A stretch of 64,000 nucleotides of DNA from Oceanithermus profundus DSM 14977 (GTDB taxonomy: Bacteria; Deinococcota; Deinococci; Deinococcales; Marinithermaceae): NCBI RefSeq assembly GCF_000183745.1, contig NC_014761.1, positions 310,001-374,000 of the forward strand, in the 5' to 3' direction. The translations under genes and the position numbers were made by a program. This document shows positions 50,470 to 60,614 of this stretch, piece by piece. Positions within the stretch are counted from its first letter, which is position 1, and each line of letters begins with the position of its first letter. The notes under the pieces were generated by a model. It worked only from the letters and a program-made list of their open reading frames with translations. It searched no databases and had not been told where the DNA came from.

Positions 50470-51724
50470 GAACCCTTTCCGCCTCCTCCCGCATGACGTC
50501 GAGGAACCGGTCGATGTTCGCGATCTCGTCCATCTCCTTGATCCAGCGGCGCCCCACCTGGATGGCGAAGCGCTCGGCCACGGCGCGCTTTTCCGGATCC
50601 TCGATGCTGGAGATGTCCCAGACGCTGACGATGCCCATCATGCGCCGGAGCGCCTTGGTGCCGGCGATGCCCACCATGTCGCGGAAGATGCCGGCGAGGT
50701 AGTCCTTGCGGAAGCGGGCGAAGTCGGCTTCGCCGCCCGGGTAGTCCCAGTAGTCCGCGGGCATGAGGTCGCCCTCGGGGTGCGCGACCCAGAGGTTCTC
50801 GAACTTCTGGGCGAACCGCTCCCAGATCTGCTTCATCGTCTCCATGAGCCAGGCCTGGTAGTCGGCGCGCTCTTCCGGGTCGGGGGTGTGGGCGTAGTGG
50901 GAGGCGTAGCTGAGCATCAGGTTCTGCAGCACCGCGGCCACGTCGTACCCCGCCGGCCCCACGAAGGCGAACTCGGGGTCGATGACCCGGGTCTCTTCCT
51001 GGTTGATCATGATTGAGCCGGTGTGCAGGTCGGCGTGGATCAGCGACTGCGCATGGTTCATGTAGCCTTCCTTCAGCCAGGCCACGCGCTCCTTGAGCTC
51101 GCCGTCGCGGCGGACCTCCTGCACCAGGTCGTCGAGCAGCGGGTTCCAGTTGTTCTCGGGCGATTCTTTGAAGGGGTTGGTGTAGACGAAGTCCTCCTGC
51201 AGCTTGCGCAGATGGGGGTTCATGAAGCGCTCCACGAGCGCCTTCTTCTCCTCACCCTTCAGGTAGAGGTCGGAGGTGTGGAAGAGGGTGTTCGCTAGGA
51301 AGGTGGCGATGTCCTCGGCGAAGTTCGGGAACTTGACCCGACGGACCAGCGGCTTGCGCATGATCTCGTGGCGGTTCAGGTTCTCCATCATCAGCGTGGA
51401 CATCTCGTAGTCGTGGTCGTAGACCTGTGGCGCCAGCCCGGGGGCGTACTTGTTGTGGAGCTTGAGCGCCTCGGTCTCGTAGATGACGCGGTCGCGGGTG
51501 AGCGGCCAGTCCTCGCCGACGACGCGCAGGTAGGGGAGCGCCTGCTTGACCACCAGGGTGTGCACCGGGTTCTCGCGGCTCTGGACCACGAAGACCAGGT
51601 TGAGGTTGCCGTCCCCGACCTCCTGGACGTCGTAGGTCTCGTCCGGCGGCAGGATCCCGGCCAGCGCCGGCCGGCCCTTCAGGTAGTCGAGGAGCGTTTC
51701 GGGGGTGAGCGGTTGGTAGGCCAC
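50462..51724 (-). CDS. mtnK: S-methyl-5-thioribose kinase-like sugar kinase
   Basis: A 420-residue aminoglycoside-phosphotransferase-fold kinase matching MtnK, which phosphorylates methylthioribose on C1. The GTG at 51724 follows AGGAGG. Nucleotide region VGDGNLNLVFVV (near 36-47) with Lys in TLVVKQALPYLR; catalytic loop LIHADLHTGSIM (Asp232) and metal site VIDPEFAFVGPAGYD (Asp249), both diagnostic of MtnK. It is two bases after the mtnA-like gene. Because a ribose-type importer precedes it, the substrate may be imported methylthioribose, 5-deoxyribose or a similar 5-modified pentose. Confidence 0.9.
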   Translation of the reverse strand: MAYQPLTPETLLDYLKGRPALAGILPPDETYDVQEVGDGNLNLVFVVQSRENPVHTLVVKQALPYLRVVGEDWPLTRDRVIYETEALKLHNKYAPGLAPQVYDHDYEMSTLMMENLNRHEIMRKPLVRRVKFPNFAEDIATFLANTLFHTSDLYLKGEEKKALVERFMNPHLRKLQEDFVYTNPFKESPENNWNPLLDDLVQEVRRDGELKERVAWLKEGYMNHAQSLIHADLHTGSIMINQEETRVIDPEFAFVGPAGYDVAAVLQNLMLSYASHYAHTPDPEERADYQAWLMETMKQIWERFAQKFENLWVAHPEGDLMPADYWDYPGGEADFARFRKDYLAGIFRDMVGIAGTKALRRMMGIVSVWDISSIEDPEKRAVAERFAIQVGRRWIKEMDEIANIDRFLDVMREEAERVHA

Positions 51725-51726
51725 GG

Positions 51727-52839
<1,113 letters not shown>

Positions 52840-52840
52840 C

Positions 52841-53824
52841 TCATGCTTCCTTTCTGCCCGCGAAGAGGATGTTGAACACCAGCGCCGCGAGCAAGATGAC
52901 GCCGGTGATCAGGGTCTTCATGTAGATGTCCACCGAAACCTGGTCGAGGCCGTTGCGCAGCACCCCCAGGATCAAGAGCCCCACGATCGTCTGGGGGATG
53001 CCGCCCACGCCCCCGAAGAGCGAGGTGCCGCCGAGCACCACCGCGCCGATGGCGTCGATGAGCATGCCGTCGAAGGCGGTGGGGGTGGCGCTGCCGAGGC
53101 GGCCGATGCCCACCACGCCGGCGAGGCCGGCGGTGAGCGCCCCGATGACCATCACCGCGGTGACCACGCCCCGGGTGTTCACCCCGGCCAGCTCGGCGGC
53201 CTTGGGGTTGGCGCCGGTCATGTAGACGTACCGGCCGAAGCGGGTGTACTTGAGCACCAGGTGGCCGACCAGGAGGGTGAGCGCGGCGACGATGACCAGC
53301 CACTTGACCCCGAGGATGCGGCCGCTGCCCAGGGTCTCCGAGAGCGGCGGCAGGTCGAAGAGGATGCGGCCGCGCGTCAGGTAGAGGCTGAGGCCCGAGG
53401 CGATGAGCGACATGGCCAGGGTGACCATGAACGAGGGGATGCCGAGCCGTGCGGTGCCCACGCCGTTGATCCAGCCCAGCGCGCCCGCGGCCAGCAGCGC
53501 CGCGACGATGGGCCAGGGCTGGGGCAGGTGGCCGGCGGTGTAGTAGGCCGCCACCACCCCGGCGAAGGTGGCCATGTAGGAGACCGAGAGGTCGATCTGG
53601 GCGGTGAGCAGCACGAAGGTGATGCCCGTGCCCATGATGGCCAGCAGCGCGACCTGGTTGAGGATGTTGGCGGCGTTCTCCAGCGTGAGGAAGCTGTCGG
53701 AGTAGACCGAGAAGAACAGGATCAGCGCCAGCAGCGTCCAGACCGGGGCGAACTCGCGGCTCTTGGCCAGAAAGGTCCGCCAGCGGCCGGAGGGGTTGGG
53801 GGAGTCGTGGGGTTCGTTTGCCAT
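52841..53824 (-). CDS. Ribose-type ABC transporter permease
   Basis: A 327-residue inner-membrane protein of the RbsC/XylH/LsrC family with about nine to ten hydrophobic helices. Landmarks: FSVYSDSFLTLENAANILNQVALLAIMGTGITFVLLTAQIDLSV (the family motif G.T.V.L...IDLSVG region), INGVGTARLGIPSFMVTLAM, GANPKAAELAGVNTR (EAA-like coupling loop) and AVVLGGTSLFGGVGGI. It works as a homodimer with the double ATPase encoded four bases upstream and the binding protein before it. LsrC/LsrD systems have two permeases, whereas here there is one, as in ribose transporters. Confidence 0.92.
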   Translation of the reverse strand: MANEPHDSPNPSGRWRTFLAKSREFAPVWTLLALILFFSVYSDSFLTLENAANILNQVALLAIMGTGITFVLLTAQIDLSVSYMATFAGVVAAYYTAGHLPQPWPIVAALLAAGALGWINGVGTARLGIPSFMVTLAMSLIASGLSLYLTRGRILFDLPPLSETLGSGRILGVKWLVIVAALTLLVGHLVLKYTRFGRYVYMTGANPKAAELAGVNTRGVVTAVMVIGALTAGLAGVVGIGRLGSATPTAFDGMLIDAIGAVVLGGTSLFGGVGGIPQTIVGLLILGVLRNGLDQVSVDIYMKTLITGVILLAALVFNILFAGRKEA

Positions 53825-53828
53825 GGCG

Positions 53829-55352
53829 TTACCTCGCTTCGGCCAGCTCGCCGGCGGCGGCGTGCAGCAGCTGTTCCTTGGTCACGGTCTCGCCCACGAA
53901 CTCGCGCACGATGCGGCCCTTGGCCATCACCAAAATGCGCTCGCTCGCGGCCAGCACCGTCTCGGGTTCCGAGGAGATGAGCAGCACGCCCACGCCGGCC
54001 TGGCTGAGTTCACGCAGGATCTTCATCACCTCTTCCTTGGCCCCGACGTCCATGCCGCGCGTGGGCTCGCTGACGACGAAGACCTTCGGGGGTTCCACCA
54101 GCCAGCGGGCGATGGCCACCTTCTGCTGGTTGCCGCCGCTGAGGAAGACGACCTCCTTGAGCGGATCGGGCGGGCGCACGCCGACGCGGCGGATCACCTC
54201 GTCGGTCACGGCGACCTCGCGGGGGATCTGCGGCACCAGCCCGGAGATCTGCGCCAGCCAGGGCAGGGTTACGTTTTGGTAAATTGGTTTCTCCAAAAAC
54301 AGCCCGGTGCGCCGGGAAGGGGGCACGTAGGCGACGCCGCGGTCGATGGCCCGCCGCGGTCCGACGCCGACCGGCCGTCCTTCCAGGAGGATCCGGCCCG
54401 CGGCGGGCTTGAGCAGGCCGTACACCGCCTCGCCCAGCTCGAAGTGGCCCGAGCCGATCAGGCCGTAAAGGCCCAGGATCTCCCCGGGATGGAGCTCGAG
54501 GCGAACGTCGGTGAAGGTGCGCGGCCGCGTCAGGCCCTCCACGACGAGCACCGGCTCCGAGGCGGCGTGGCGGTCGACGACGGTGCGGCCGCCCATGTAG
54601 GACTCTTCGAAGAAGGCGGCCTCCTTGCCCAGCATGAGCCGGACGAGTTCTTGTTTGTCGGTGGCCCCGGCCTCGAGCGTGGCGATCTTGCGCCCGTCGC
54701 GCAGCACCGTGACCCGGTCGGCCACCCAGGTGACCTCCTCGAGAAAATGGGAGATGTAGACCACGGCCTTGCCGGCGCGCGCCAGGTTGCGCGTCAGCTC
54801 GAGCAGGTGGCGGGTCTCCATGGGGCTGAGGGCGCTGGTGGGCTCGTCCATGATGATCAGCTCGGCCCCCGAGGTGAGGGCGCGGGCGATCTCGGTGAGC
54901 TGGTGCACGCCCAGCGGGTAGCGCTCGAGCGGCTCGCGGACGTTCACGTGCGCGAAACCCAGCTCGGCCAGGATGGCCTCGGCCTCGCGGAAGATCCGCG
55001 GCCAGTCCACCACCCCGCCGGAGAGCGGCTGACGCCCCAGGAAGATGTTCTCGGCGACGGTCAGCTCGGGCATCACGCTCAACTCCTGGTGGATCATGGC
55101 GATGCCCAGGTCGAGGGCGTGGCGCGGGTTCTTGAGCCGCACCGTCCGGCCCTGCCAGACCATCTCCCCCTCGTAGTCGGGGATGACGCCGGCGAGGATC
55201 TTCATCATCGTGGACTTGCCCGCGCCGTTCTCGCCGACGAGGGCGTGCACCTCGCCGCGGCGCACGTCGAAGTCGATGTCCGAAAGGGCCTGGATGCCGC
55301 CGAAGCGCTTGGCGACGTGGTGGAGCTCGAGCAGGGGTGCGGTCGTTTCCAT
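53829..55352 (-). CDS. Sugar ABC transporter double ATPase (RbsA/LsrA-like)
   Basis: A 507-residue protein with two fused ATPase domains. The first is complete (Walker A GENGAGKSTMMKIL, Walker B LIIMDEPTSALS) though its signature is degenerate (YPLGVHQLTEIARAL). The second has a degenerate Walker A (YGLIGSGHFELGEAVYG) but an intact signature LSGGNQQKVAIARWL and FVVSEPTRGMDVGAKEE. This asymmetry is normal for CUT2-class carbohydrate importers. It lies between the binding-protein and permease genes. Confidence 0.94.
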   Translation of the reverse strand: METTAPLLELHHVAKRFGGIQALSDIDFDVRRGEVHALVGENGAGKSTMMKILAGVIPDYEGEMVWQGRTVRLKNPRHALDLGIAMIHQELSVMPELTVAENIFLGRQPLSGGVVDWPRIFREAEAILAELGFAHVNVREPLERYPLGVHQLTEIARALTSGAELIIMDEPTSALSPMETRHLLELTRNLARAGKAVVYISHFLEEVTWVADRVTVLRDGRKIATLEAGATDKQELVRLMLGKEAAFFEESYMGGRTVVDRHAASEPVLVVEGLTRPRTFTDVRLELHPGEILGLYGLIGSGHFELGEAVYGLLKPAAGRILLEGRPVGVGPRRAIDRGVAYVPPSRRTGLFLEKPIYQNVTLPWLAQISGLVPQIPREVAVTDEVIRRVGVRPPDPLKEVVFLSGGNQQKVAIARWLVEPPKVFVVSEPTRGMDVGAKEEVMKILRELSQAGVGVLLISSEPETVLAASERILVMAKGRIVREFVGETVTKEQLLHAAAGELAEAR

Positions 55353-55363
55353 GTCGGGGAGGC

Positions 55364-55389
55364 GCCCCCGGCCCCGCGGGGCCGGGGGC
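55364..55389 (-). other. Intercistronic hairpin after the binding-protein gene
   Basis: GCCCCCGGCCCC and its perfect complement: a 26-base GC palindrome between the binding-protein stop (55398) and the ATPase start (55352). Such elements commonly allow more binding protein than ATPase/permease to be made. Confidence 0.65.
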
Positions 55390-55397
55390 CGGGGAGG

Positions 55398-56456
55398 CTA
55401 GGCCAGGAAGTGCTTCTCCTGCCAGAGCAGGCCGGGGCCGGCGCCGATGCCGTAGCCCTTGAGCAGCCAGGGCTTGTCGGTCTTCTCCTTGCTCGGGGGC
55501 AGGATGGCGGGGCCGTCGGCGAGGATGAACTCGGGGATGTCCTTGCCCGGTTGCTCCTTGAGCATGGCCGCGTAGTACCCCGCGACCAGCGCGCCCCAGT
55601 GGATGCGCGCCGAGGAGTTGCGGGCGGTGGCGTGCAGCTTGCCGTCGAGCACCGCCTGGACCGCGGGGGGCATGCCGTCGATGCCGCCGAGGACGATCTC
55701 GTTCTCGCGGCCGGCGTTCTTGATCACGTGGTAGGCGGCCAGCGCCATGTCGTCGTTGTGGAAGAAGGCGGCGTCGATCTTCTTGTAGCGGTTGAGGAGG
55801 TTCTCCCAAAGCTGCGCCACCTTGGCCACGTCCCAGTCGGCGGGCGACTCGTCGATCACCTTGATATCGGGGTAGCGCTTGACCACGTTGTAAAAGCCCT
55901 GCGCCCGCCCCTGGGCCCCGGTGTGGCCCAGCGAGCCCTGGGTCATGACGATGTTGCCCTTGCCGCCGATGGCGTCCACCAGAGCCTGCGTAACCTGCTC
56001 GGCCATCCAGACGTTGTCGGGGGCGATGAAGGTGTGCTGCTTGATCTTGCCCCAGGGGGCGAGCATGGTGTCCATGGCGATGACCGGGATGCCCTTGTCG
56101 ATCATCTTCTGCACCGGCTCCACCAGCGAGCCGATCGAGAGCGACTGAATGGCGACGAAGTCCCAGTCCTTGGCGGCCATGGCGTCCACGGCGGCGCGCT
56201 GCTTGGCGACGTCGAGCTGCCCGTCGTACCAGTGGATCTCCACGCCCAGCCACTCGCCCCACTGCTCGACGGTGTCCTTGCCCTGGGCGCACCAGGTGGC
56301 CTGGAGGCCGGCGTTGGAGAAGGCGGCCTTGAGGGGCCGGTTCTTGCCTTCGGCGGCGCGCACGGTCTGCAGGAAGGCAGGGCCGGCGACGATGCCCATC
56401 GAGGCGAGGGCGCTTTGGATCATGAATTTACGGCGGCTGAGGTCGGGTTTACCCAT
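55398..56456 (-). CDS. Sugar-binding protein of ABC transporter (Tat-type signal)
   Basis: A 352-residue periplasmic binding protein of the RbsB/LsrB class (type I fold). The ATG at 56456 has AAGGAG upstream. The signal peptide carries a twin-arginine motif (LSRRKFMIQSA) and ends near LQTVRAAEG, so export of the folded protein by the Tat system is likely. Domain 1 begins LKAAFSNAGLQATWC, with FVAIQSLSIGSLVEPVQK and GIPVIAMDT; domain 2 has HNDDMALAAYHVI and LGGIDGMPPAV. The residues do not let me name the sugar. First transport gene of the operon, 105 bases after rpiR. Confidence 0.9.
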   Translation of the reverse strand: MGKPDLSRRKFMIQSALASMGIVAGPAFLQTVRAAEGKNRPLKAAFSNAGLQATWCAQGKDTVEQWGEWLGVEIHWYDGQLDVAKQRAAVDAMAAKDWDFVAIQSLSIGSLVEPVQKMIDKGIPVIAMDTMLAPWGKIKQHTFIAPDNVWMAEQVTQALVDAIGGKGNIVMTQGSLGHTGAQGRAQGFYNVVKRYPDIKVIDESPADWDVAKVAQLWENLLNRYKKIDAAFFHNDDMALAAYHVIKNAGRENEIVLGGIDGMPPAVQAVLDGKLHATARNSSARIHWGALVAGYYAAMLKEQPGKDIPEFILADGPAILPPSKEKTDKPWLLKGYGIGAGPGLLWQEKHFLA

Positions 56457-56475
56457 TTGGAACCACTCCTTCGGT

Positions 56476-56492
56476 CGCACCGCGGGGGTGCG
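56476..56492 (-). other. Hairpin between rpiR and binding-protein gene
   Basis: CGCACC-N5-GGTGCG without T-run. It may stabilise the 5' end of the binding-protein message or reduce read-through from rpiR. Confidence 0.4.
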
Positions 56493-56561
56493 GTGAATGC
56501 AAAAGGGATTTCAGGCCGAACGGTCCGGTGCGGTTGGTCGCGCTCTCACCTCCCTCCGTGC

Positions 56562-57407
56562 TCACAGGGTCTTTCGGGACAGGGCCTCCCAGATGCGCCG
56601 CTCGTCGGAGTCGGCGGTCTTGAGGCGGCGCATGCTCAGCGCGACGTAGATCGTCTCGACGATGGCGATCTGGGCGATGCGCGACGAGGCGGCTTCCGGG
56701 CGCAGTTCGTGGTAGCTGGAGTAGAGGGTGACGTCGGCCTGCTGGGTGATGGGCGACGAGAGCGAGCCGGTGATGGCCACGGTGGCGGCCCCGTGCTTCT
56801 TGGCCTCCTCGAGCGTGAGCACGGGGTCGGTCGAGGCCCCGGTCTGGGAGATGCCGACCACCACGTCGTCCGGCCCCAGGAGGGCGGCGTGCATGAGCTG
56901 CAGGTAGGAGTCGGTCTGGATCCAGACGGGCAGGCCCAGGCGGAAGAGGCGGTTGTAGAAGGTTTGGGCGATGGGTGCGGAGGTGCCCACGCCGATGATC
57001 AGGGTGCGCTTGGCGCCGTCGATGAGGTCGACGACGCGTTCGATGCCGGCCGTGTCGAGGCTCTGCAGGGTCTCCAGCAGCGCCCGGTTGGCGGCGGCGA
57101 AGACCTTCTGCGCGATCTCGCGGGGGCCGTCGGAGGGGTCGACGGTCTCGTGGATGAACTGCACCGGCGAGGCCAGGTCCTGGGTGAGGGCCACCTTGAA
57201 GTCGAGGTAGCCGCGGTAGCCGATGGCGCGGCAGAAGCGCAGCACCGAGGGGTCGCTCACCCCCGCCTGCTGGGCCAGCTTGGCCAGCGGCATGTGGATG
57301 ACCTGTTCCGGGTGCTCGCGCACGTAGTCGGCCACCCGCCGTTCCGAGGGCGAGAGCTTGTCGTAGAAGCTGTTGATGCGTGAGAGTACCCTTGCGTTCG
57401 TTCCCAT
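56562..57407 (-). CDS. MurR/RpiR family transcriptional regulator of the sugar operon
   Basis: A 281-residue regulator. N-terminal HTH_6 domain (about 5-80: RINSFYDKLSPSERRVADYVREHPE, MPLAKLAQQAGVSDPSVLRFCRAIGYRGYLDFK) and a C-terminal SIS domain (about 115-250: RTLIIGVGTSAPIAQ, VVVGISQTGASTDPV, TVAITGS) that binds a phosphosugar. It is the first gene of the operon, so it is likely an autoregulated repressor relieved by a pathway sugar phosphate. Two matching candidate operators lie over its own promoter. Confidence 0.93.
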   Translation of the reverse strand: MGTNARVLSRINSFYDKLSPSERRVADYVREHPEQVIHMPLAKLAQQAGVSDPSVLRFCRAIGYRGYLDFKVALTQDLASPVQFIHETVDPSDGPREIAQKVFAAANRALLETLQSLDTAGIERVVDLIDGAKRTLIIGVGTSAPIAQTFYNRLFRLGLPVWIQTDSYLQLMHAALLGPDDVVVGISQTGASTDPVLTLEEAKKHGAATVAITGSLSSPITQQADVTLYSSYHELRPEAASSRIAQIAIVETIYVALSMRRLKTADSDERRIWEALSRKTL

Positions 57408-57409
57408 TG

Positions 57410-57467
57410 TGTAGTCCCACTACCTCTGGGTTGTAGTGATTGTACCCCGGGGCGGGGCCGCTGTCAA
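57410..57467 (-). promoter_or_regulatory. Promoter of sugar operon with tandem candidate RpiR operators
   Basis: Minus strand: TTGACA (57462-57467), 17-base spacer, TACAAT (57439-57444). Plus-strand reading shows two copies of TGTAGT-N5-TACC, at 57410-57424 and 57432-57446, 22 bases apart, i.e. about two helical turns. One covers the -10 box and the other the first transcribed bases. The first contains the perfect palindrome GTAGT-CCC-ACTAC. This is a typical repressor layout. Confidence 0.7.
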
Positions 57468-57474
57468 CGGCGGG

Positions 57475-57480
57475 TATAGG
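57475..57480 (+). promoter_or_regulatory. -10 box of leaderless sfsA gene
   Basis: TATAGG, eight bases before the GTG at 57489; there is no ribosome site. Confidence 0.4.
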
Positions 57481-57488
57481 CTGATGGG

Positions 57489-58151
57489 GTGGGGTTGGAC
57501 GTGCGTTTTCCCGAGAGCCTCGAGGCCCGCCTGATTCGGCGGGAGAACCGCTTCGTGGTGCGGGCCCGGAGCGAGGGCCGGGAGCTGCGGCTGCACCTGC
57601 CCAACACCGGCCGGCTCGCCTGGCTGGCGCCGGAGGCGCGGCTGCGCTACCTGCCGCGCTCGGGCGGGCGCACCGAGGGGCGGGTGCTGCTGGCGCGGGA
57701 CGGGGCGGTCTGGGCGCTGCTCGACTCGGCGTACGCCGAGGCGGGGCTGCCGCGGCTGCTCGAGCGCTGGGGCTGGGGGTTCGTCTCCGCCCAGCCGCGG
57801 GTGGAGGGGAGCCGGCTCGACGCCCTCGTCCGCGACGAAGCGGGGCGCGAGCGGCTCTTGGAGCTCAAGTCGGTCACCCACGTGGAAGCGGGCGGCGCCT
57901 GCTTCCCCGACGCCCCCTCGGCGCGGGCCCTGCGGCACCTGCAGCTGCTCGTCCGGCACCGGGGGGCGCTCGTCTTCGCGGTGCTGCGGGCCGACGCCGA
58001 GCGGTTCGCCCCCTGCCCGGTCGACCCCGCCTTCGGCCGCGCGCTCTGCCGGGCGCTCGAGGCCGGCCTCTGGGCGCGGGCGGTGCGGGCGCGCGTCGAG
58101 CCTGCGGGCCTCGTATGGGACGCAGAGCTCCCCCTATACTGTGGAGCGTGA
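57489..58151 (+). CDS. sfsA: Sugar fermentation stimulation protein homologue SfsA
   Basis: A 220-residue SfsA family protein. N-terminal OB-like part (ARLIRRENRFVVRARSEGRELRLHLPNTGRL) and a PD-(D/E)XK nuclease-like part (GSRLDALVRDEAGRERLLELKSVTHVE, with D...ELK), then the family hallmark FPDAPSARALRHLQLL. SfsA is annotated as a nucleic-acid-binding regulator, but its real role is unsettled. It is divergent from the rpiR operon and ends 22 bases before hisZ; no functional link is evident. Confidence 0.9.
   Translation: MGLDVRFPESLEARLIRRENRFVVRARSEGRELRLHLPNTGRLAWLAPEARLRYLPRSGGRTEGRVLLARDGAVWALLDSAYAEAGLPRLLERWGWGFVSAQPRVEGSRLDALVRDEAGRERLLELKSVTHVEAGGACFPDAPSARALRHLQLLVRHRGALVFAVLRADAERFAPCPVDPAFGRALCRALEAGLWARAVRARVEPAGLVWDAELPLYCGA
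58135..58140 (+). promoter_or_regulatory. -10 box of hisZ-hisG transcript
   Basis: TATACT inside the sfsA 3' end; predicted start near 58147, followed by GAGGAGG and the GTG at 58174. Confidence 0.5.
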
Positions 58152-58173
58152 CGCGCGCGAGGAGGCCCGCAAC

Positions 58174-59274
58174 GTGATCCCCGAAGGGACCCGCTACTAC
58201 CTGCCGCCCGAGGCGCAGGCGCGGCTGCAGCTGACGGCGCGCTGGCGCGAGCTCTTCGCCGCCTGGGGCTACGCGCCCGTGGAGCTGCCGGCGCTGGAAA
58301 TCTTCGACCCCGCCCATCCGCTGGCGGAGCGCGCCTTCAAGCTGGTGGACAAGAGCGGCCGGGTGCTGGCGCTGCGCTCGGAGTTCACCACCGCGCTGGT
58401 GCGGATGGCGCAGACGCAGGACCTGGGGCCGGCGCCCCAGCGGCTGCAGTACGCCGGGCGGCTGTGGCTGCGCGACAGCGAGGTGGGGCTGGGGCGCATG
58501 CGCGAGTTCGCGCAGGTGGGCGTCGAGGTCTTCGGGGCCTCCTCGCCCCGGATCGACGCCGAGTTGATCGCGCTCGCGGCCGAGGCGCTGGCGGCGGCGG
58601 GGCTCGCGGGGGCGCGCATCGAGGTGGGCCTCCCCGCCTTCGTGGCCGACCTGCTCGACGCCACCGGCCTGGAGCCGGAACCGGTGCGGCGGCTCCACGC
58701 CGCCATCGACCGCAAGAACACCCCGGAGCTGGCCGAGCGGCTCGAGCGCTACGGGGTGCGCGGGGCGCTGGCGGAGGCGCTTCTGGCGTTGCCCGACCTC
58801 TTCGGAGGGCGCGAGGTGCTGGCGGCGGCGCGGCGGCACGCGGTGAGCGAGCGGGCGCGCATCGACCTCGACTGGCTCGAGGAGGTGCTGGCGCTCTTGC
58901 CCGCGGGGGTCGAGCCGCTCTTCGACCTGGGCATGGCCCGGGCCTACGACTACTACTCGGGCATCCACTTCCGCGCCTACACCCCCGACTTCGGCCTGCC
59001 CCTCCTCGGCGGCGGCCGCTACGACGGCGCGGGGGTGCCCTTCGCCGCCGGGTTCGCGTTGGGGCTCGAGCGCGTGCTCGAGGCCGCCGGGCGGCCCGCG
59101 GCCGCGCCGGTGCCGGACGCGCTGGCGCTGGACGCGGCCACGGCCCGCGCCCTGCGCGCGCAGGGCCTCGTGGTGGAGCTCGCCTGGACCGACGACCTGG
59201 ACGAACTCCGGGCCTACGCCCACGCCCGCGGGATCCCCCGCATCGCCGGCCCCGAAGGCGAGGTGCGGCCGTGA
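58174..59274 (+). CDS. hisZ: ATP phosphoribosyltransferase regulatory subunit HisZ
   Basis: A 366-residue HisRS-like protein without tRNA charging function, required by short HisG for activity and histidine feedback. The GTG at 58174 is chosen for the GAGGAGG site 8-15 bases upstream; the frame open from 58141 overlaps the promoter. Class II synthetase-like motifs are [31 protein letters not shown] (motif 2 region), [23 protein letters not shown], and near the end [13 protein letters not shown] with GGGRYDG. The C-terminal anticodon-binding domain is missing or reduced, as in HisZ. Its stop overlaps hisG by four bases. Confidence 0.93.
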   Translation: MIPEGTRYYLPPEAQARLQLTARWRELFAAWGYAPVELPALEIFDPAHPLAERAFKLVDKSGRVLALRSEFTTALVRMAQTQDLGPAPQRLQYAGRLWLRDSEVGLGRMREFAQVGVEVFGASSPRIDAELIALAAEALAAAGLAGARIEVGLPAFVADLLDATGLEPEPVRRLHAAIDRKNTPELAERLERYGVRGALAEALLALPDLFGGREVLAAARRHAVSERARIDLDWLEEVLALLPAGVEPLFDLGMARAYDYYSGIHFRAYTPDFGLPLLGGGRYDGAGVPFAAGFALGLERVLEAAGRPAAAPVPDALALDAATARALRAQGLVVELAWTDDLDELRAYAHARGIPRIAGPEGEVRP

Positions 59275-59915
59275 CCTTCTCCAGCTTCGACTGGGTGGTG
59301 GCCCTGCCCAAGGGGCGGATGATGCAGGACGCCTACCGCATCTTCGCGCGCGCGGGCTACCCGCTGCCCGCGGCCGCCGGCGAACGCGAGCTGTGGCACG
59401 CAGGGGAGGGGGTGGCCGTGCTCGAGCTGCGCGGCGGCGACGTGCCCACCTACGTCGACCTGGGGATCGCCGACGTGGGCGTGGCCGGGCGCGACGTGCT
59501 GCTCGAGGCCGGGCGCGACCTCTACGAACCGGTGGACCTGGGGTTCGGCGCCTGCCGGCTCTCGCTCATCCGCCGGCCGGGCGACGGGGCCCCGGTGCGG
59601 CGGGTGGCGAGCAAGTACCCGCGGTTTACCCAGGCCTGGCTGCGCTCGCGGGGCCTGGTGGCCGACGTGGTCAAGCTCTCGGGCAACGTCGAGCTGGCGG
59701 TGCTCACGGGCCTGGCCGACGCGGTGGTGGACGTGGTGCAGACCGGCAGCACGATCCGCGCCGCCGGCCTCGTCGAGGTGGAGGTGCTGGCGCACTCGAG
59801 CGCCCGCCTGGTCGTGAACCGGAGCGCCCTCAAGCTCAAGCGCGCCGTTCTCTGGCCCTTGATCGAGCGCCTCCGCGAGGCGGCGCGGGCCGGCGGCGGG
59901 GCCGACCCCCGGTAG
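59271..59915 (+). CDS. hisG: ATP phosphoribosyltransferase, short form
   Basis: A 214-residue catalytic subunit for the first step of histidine synthesis, joining ATP and PRPP. The GTG at 59271 overlaps the hisZ stop (GTGA). Short-form HisG motifs are [83 protein letters not shown] (PRPP loop). There is no C-terminal regulatory ACT-like domain, consistent with its HisZ partner. No other his genes are nearby. Confidence 0.96.
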   Translation: MTFSSFDWVVALPKGRMMQDAYRIFARAGYPLPAAAGERELWHAGEGVAVLELRGGDVPTYVDLGIADVGVAGRDVLLEAGRDLYEPVDLGFGACRLSLIRRPGDGAPVRRVASKYPRFTQAWLRSRGLVADVVKLSGNVELAVLTGLADAVVDVVQTGSTIRAAGLVEVEVLAHSSARLVVNRSALKLKRAVLWPLIERLREAARAGGGADPR

Positions 59916-59918
59916 AAT
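59913..59918 (+). promoter_or_regulatory. -10 box of leaderless trmH gene
   Basis: TAGAAT overlaps the hisG stop and ends six bases before the GTG at 59925. Confidence 0.5.
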
Positions 59919-59924
59919 GCCCTC

Positions 59925-60569
59925 GTGACGCCCGAGCGCTACCGCCGCCTCAGGGACGTGCTGGACAAGCGCCAGCCCGACCTGACGGTCCTGATGGAGA
60001 ACGTCCACAAGCCCCACAACCTCTCGGCCATCCTGCGCACCGCCGACGCGGTGGGCGTCTACGAGGCCCACGCGGTCAACCCCACCGGTGGGGTGCCGAC
60101 CTTCCACGACACCTCCGGCGGCAGCGAGAAGTGGGTCTACCTGCGGGTGCACCCGAACGTCGAGGCGGCCCTCGAACACCTGAAGGGGCGGGGCTTCACC
60201 GTCTACGCCGCCAACCTCTCGGAGCGCGCGGTGGACTACCGCGAGGTCGACTACACCCGCCCCTCGGCGGTGCTCCTGGGCGCGGAGAAGTGGGGGGTGA
60301 GCCCGCGCGCCGCCGAGCTCGCCGACGCCGACGTCATCATCCCCATGATGGGCATGGTCCAGAGCCTCAACGTTTCGGTGGCCGCCGCGGTGATCCTCTT
60401 CGAGGCGCAGTGCCAGCGGCTCGCCGCCGGCCTCTACGCGCGGCCGCGGCTCGACCCCGAGACCTACCGACGCACCCTCTTCGAGTGGGCCTACCCGCGC
60501 GAGGCCGCGGTGCTGCGGCGGCAGGGGCTGCCCTACCCGCCGCTGGACGAAGAGGGCCGCATCGTTTGA
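59925..60569 (+). CDS. trmH: tRNA (guanosine-18-2'-O)-methyltransferase
   Basis: A 214-residue SPOUT methyltransferase making Gm18 in the D-loop of tRNA, a known stabilising modification in Thermus. It opens with [41 protein letters not shown], whose N-x-x-A-I-x-R-T-A motif 1 holds the catalytic Arg. Motif 2 is [12 protein letters not shown] and motif 3 is [21 protein letters not shown]. Length matches Thermus TrmH, including the C-terminal extension. It is nine bases after hisG but has its own -10 box for a leaderless transcript. Confidence 0.96.
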   Translation: MTPERYRRLRDVLDKRQPDLTVLMENVHKPHNLSAILRTADAVGVYEAHAVNPTGGVPTFHDTSGGSEKWVYLRVHPNVEAALEHLKGRGFTVYAANLSERAVDYREVDYTRPSAVLLGAEKWGVSPRAAELADADVIIPMMGMVQSLNVSVAAAVILFEAQCQRLAAGLYARPRLDPETYRRTLFEWAYPREAAVLRRQGLPYPPLDEEGRIV

Positions 60570-60570
60570 C

Positions 60571-60593
60571 GCGCCGCCCCGGGGGCGGCGCGC
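60571..60593. terminator. Hairpin between convergent trmH and lipoprotein genes
   Basis: GCGCCGCCCC and GGGGCGGCGC pair around a short GGG loop region just after the trmH stop. It lies between convergent genes and lacks a T-run. Confidence 0.6.
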
Positions 60594-60614
60594 CGTCATG
60601 GGGGATGCCGGCGT

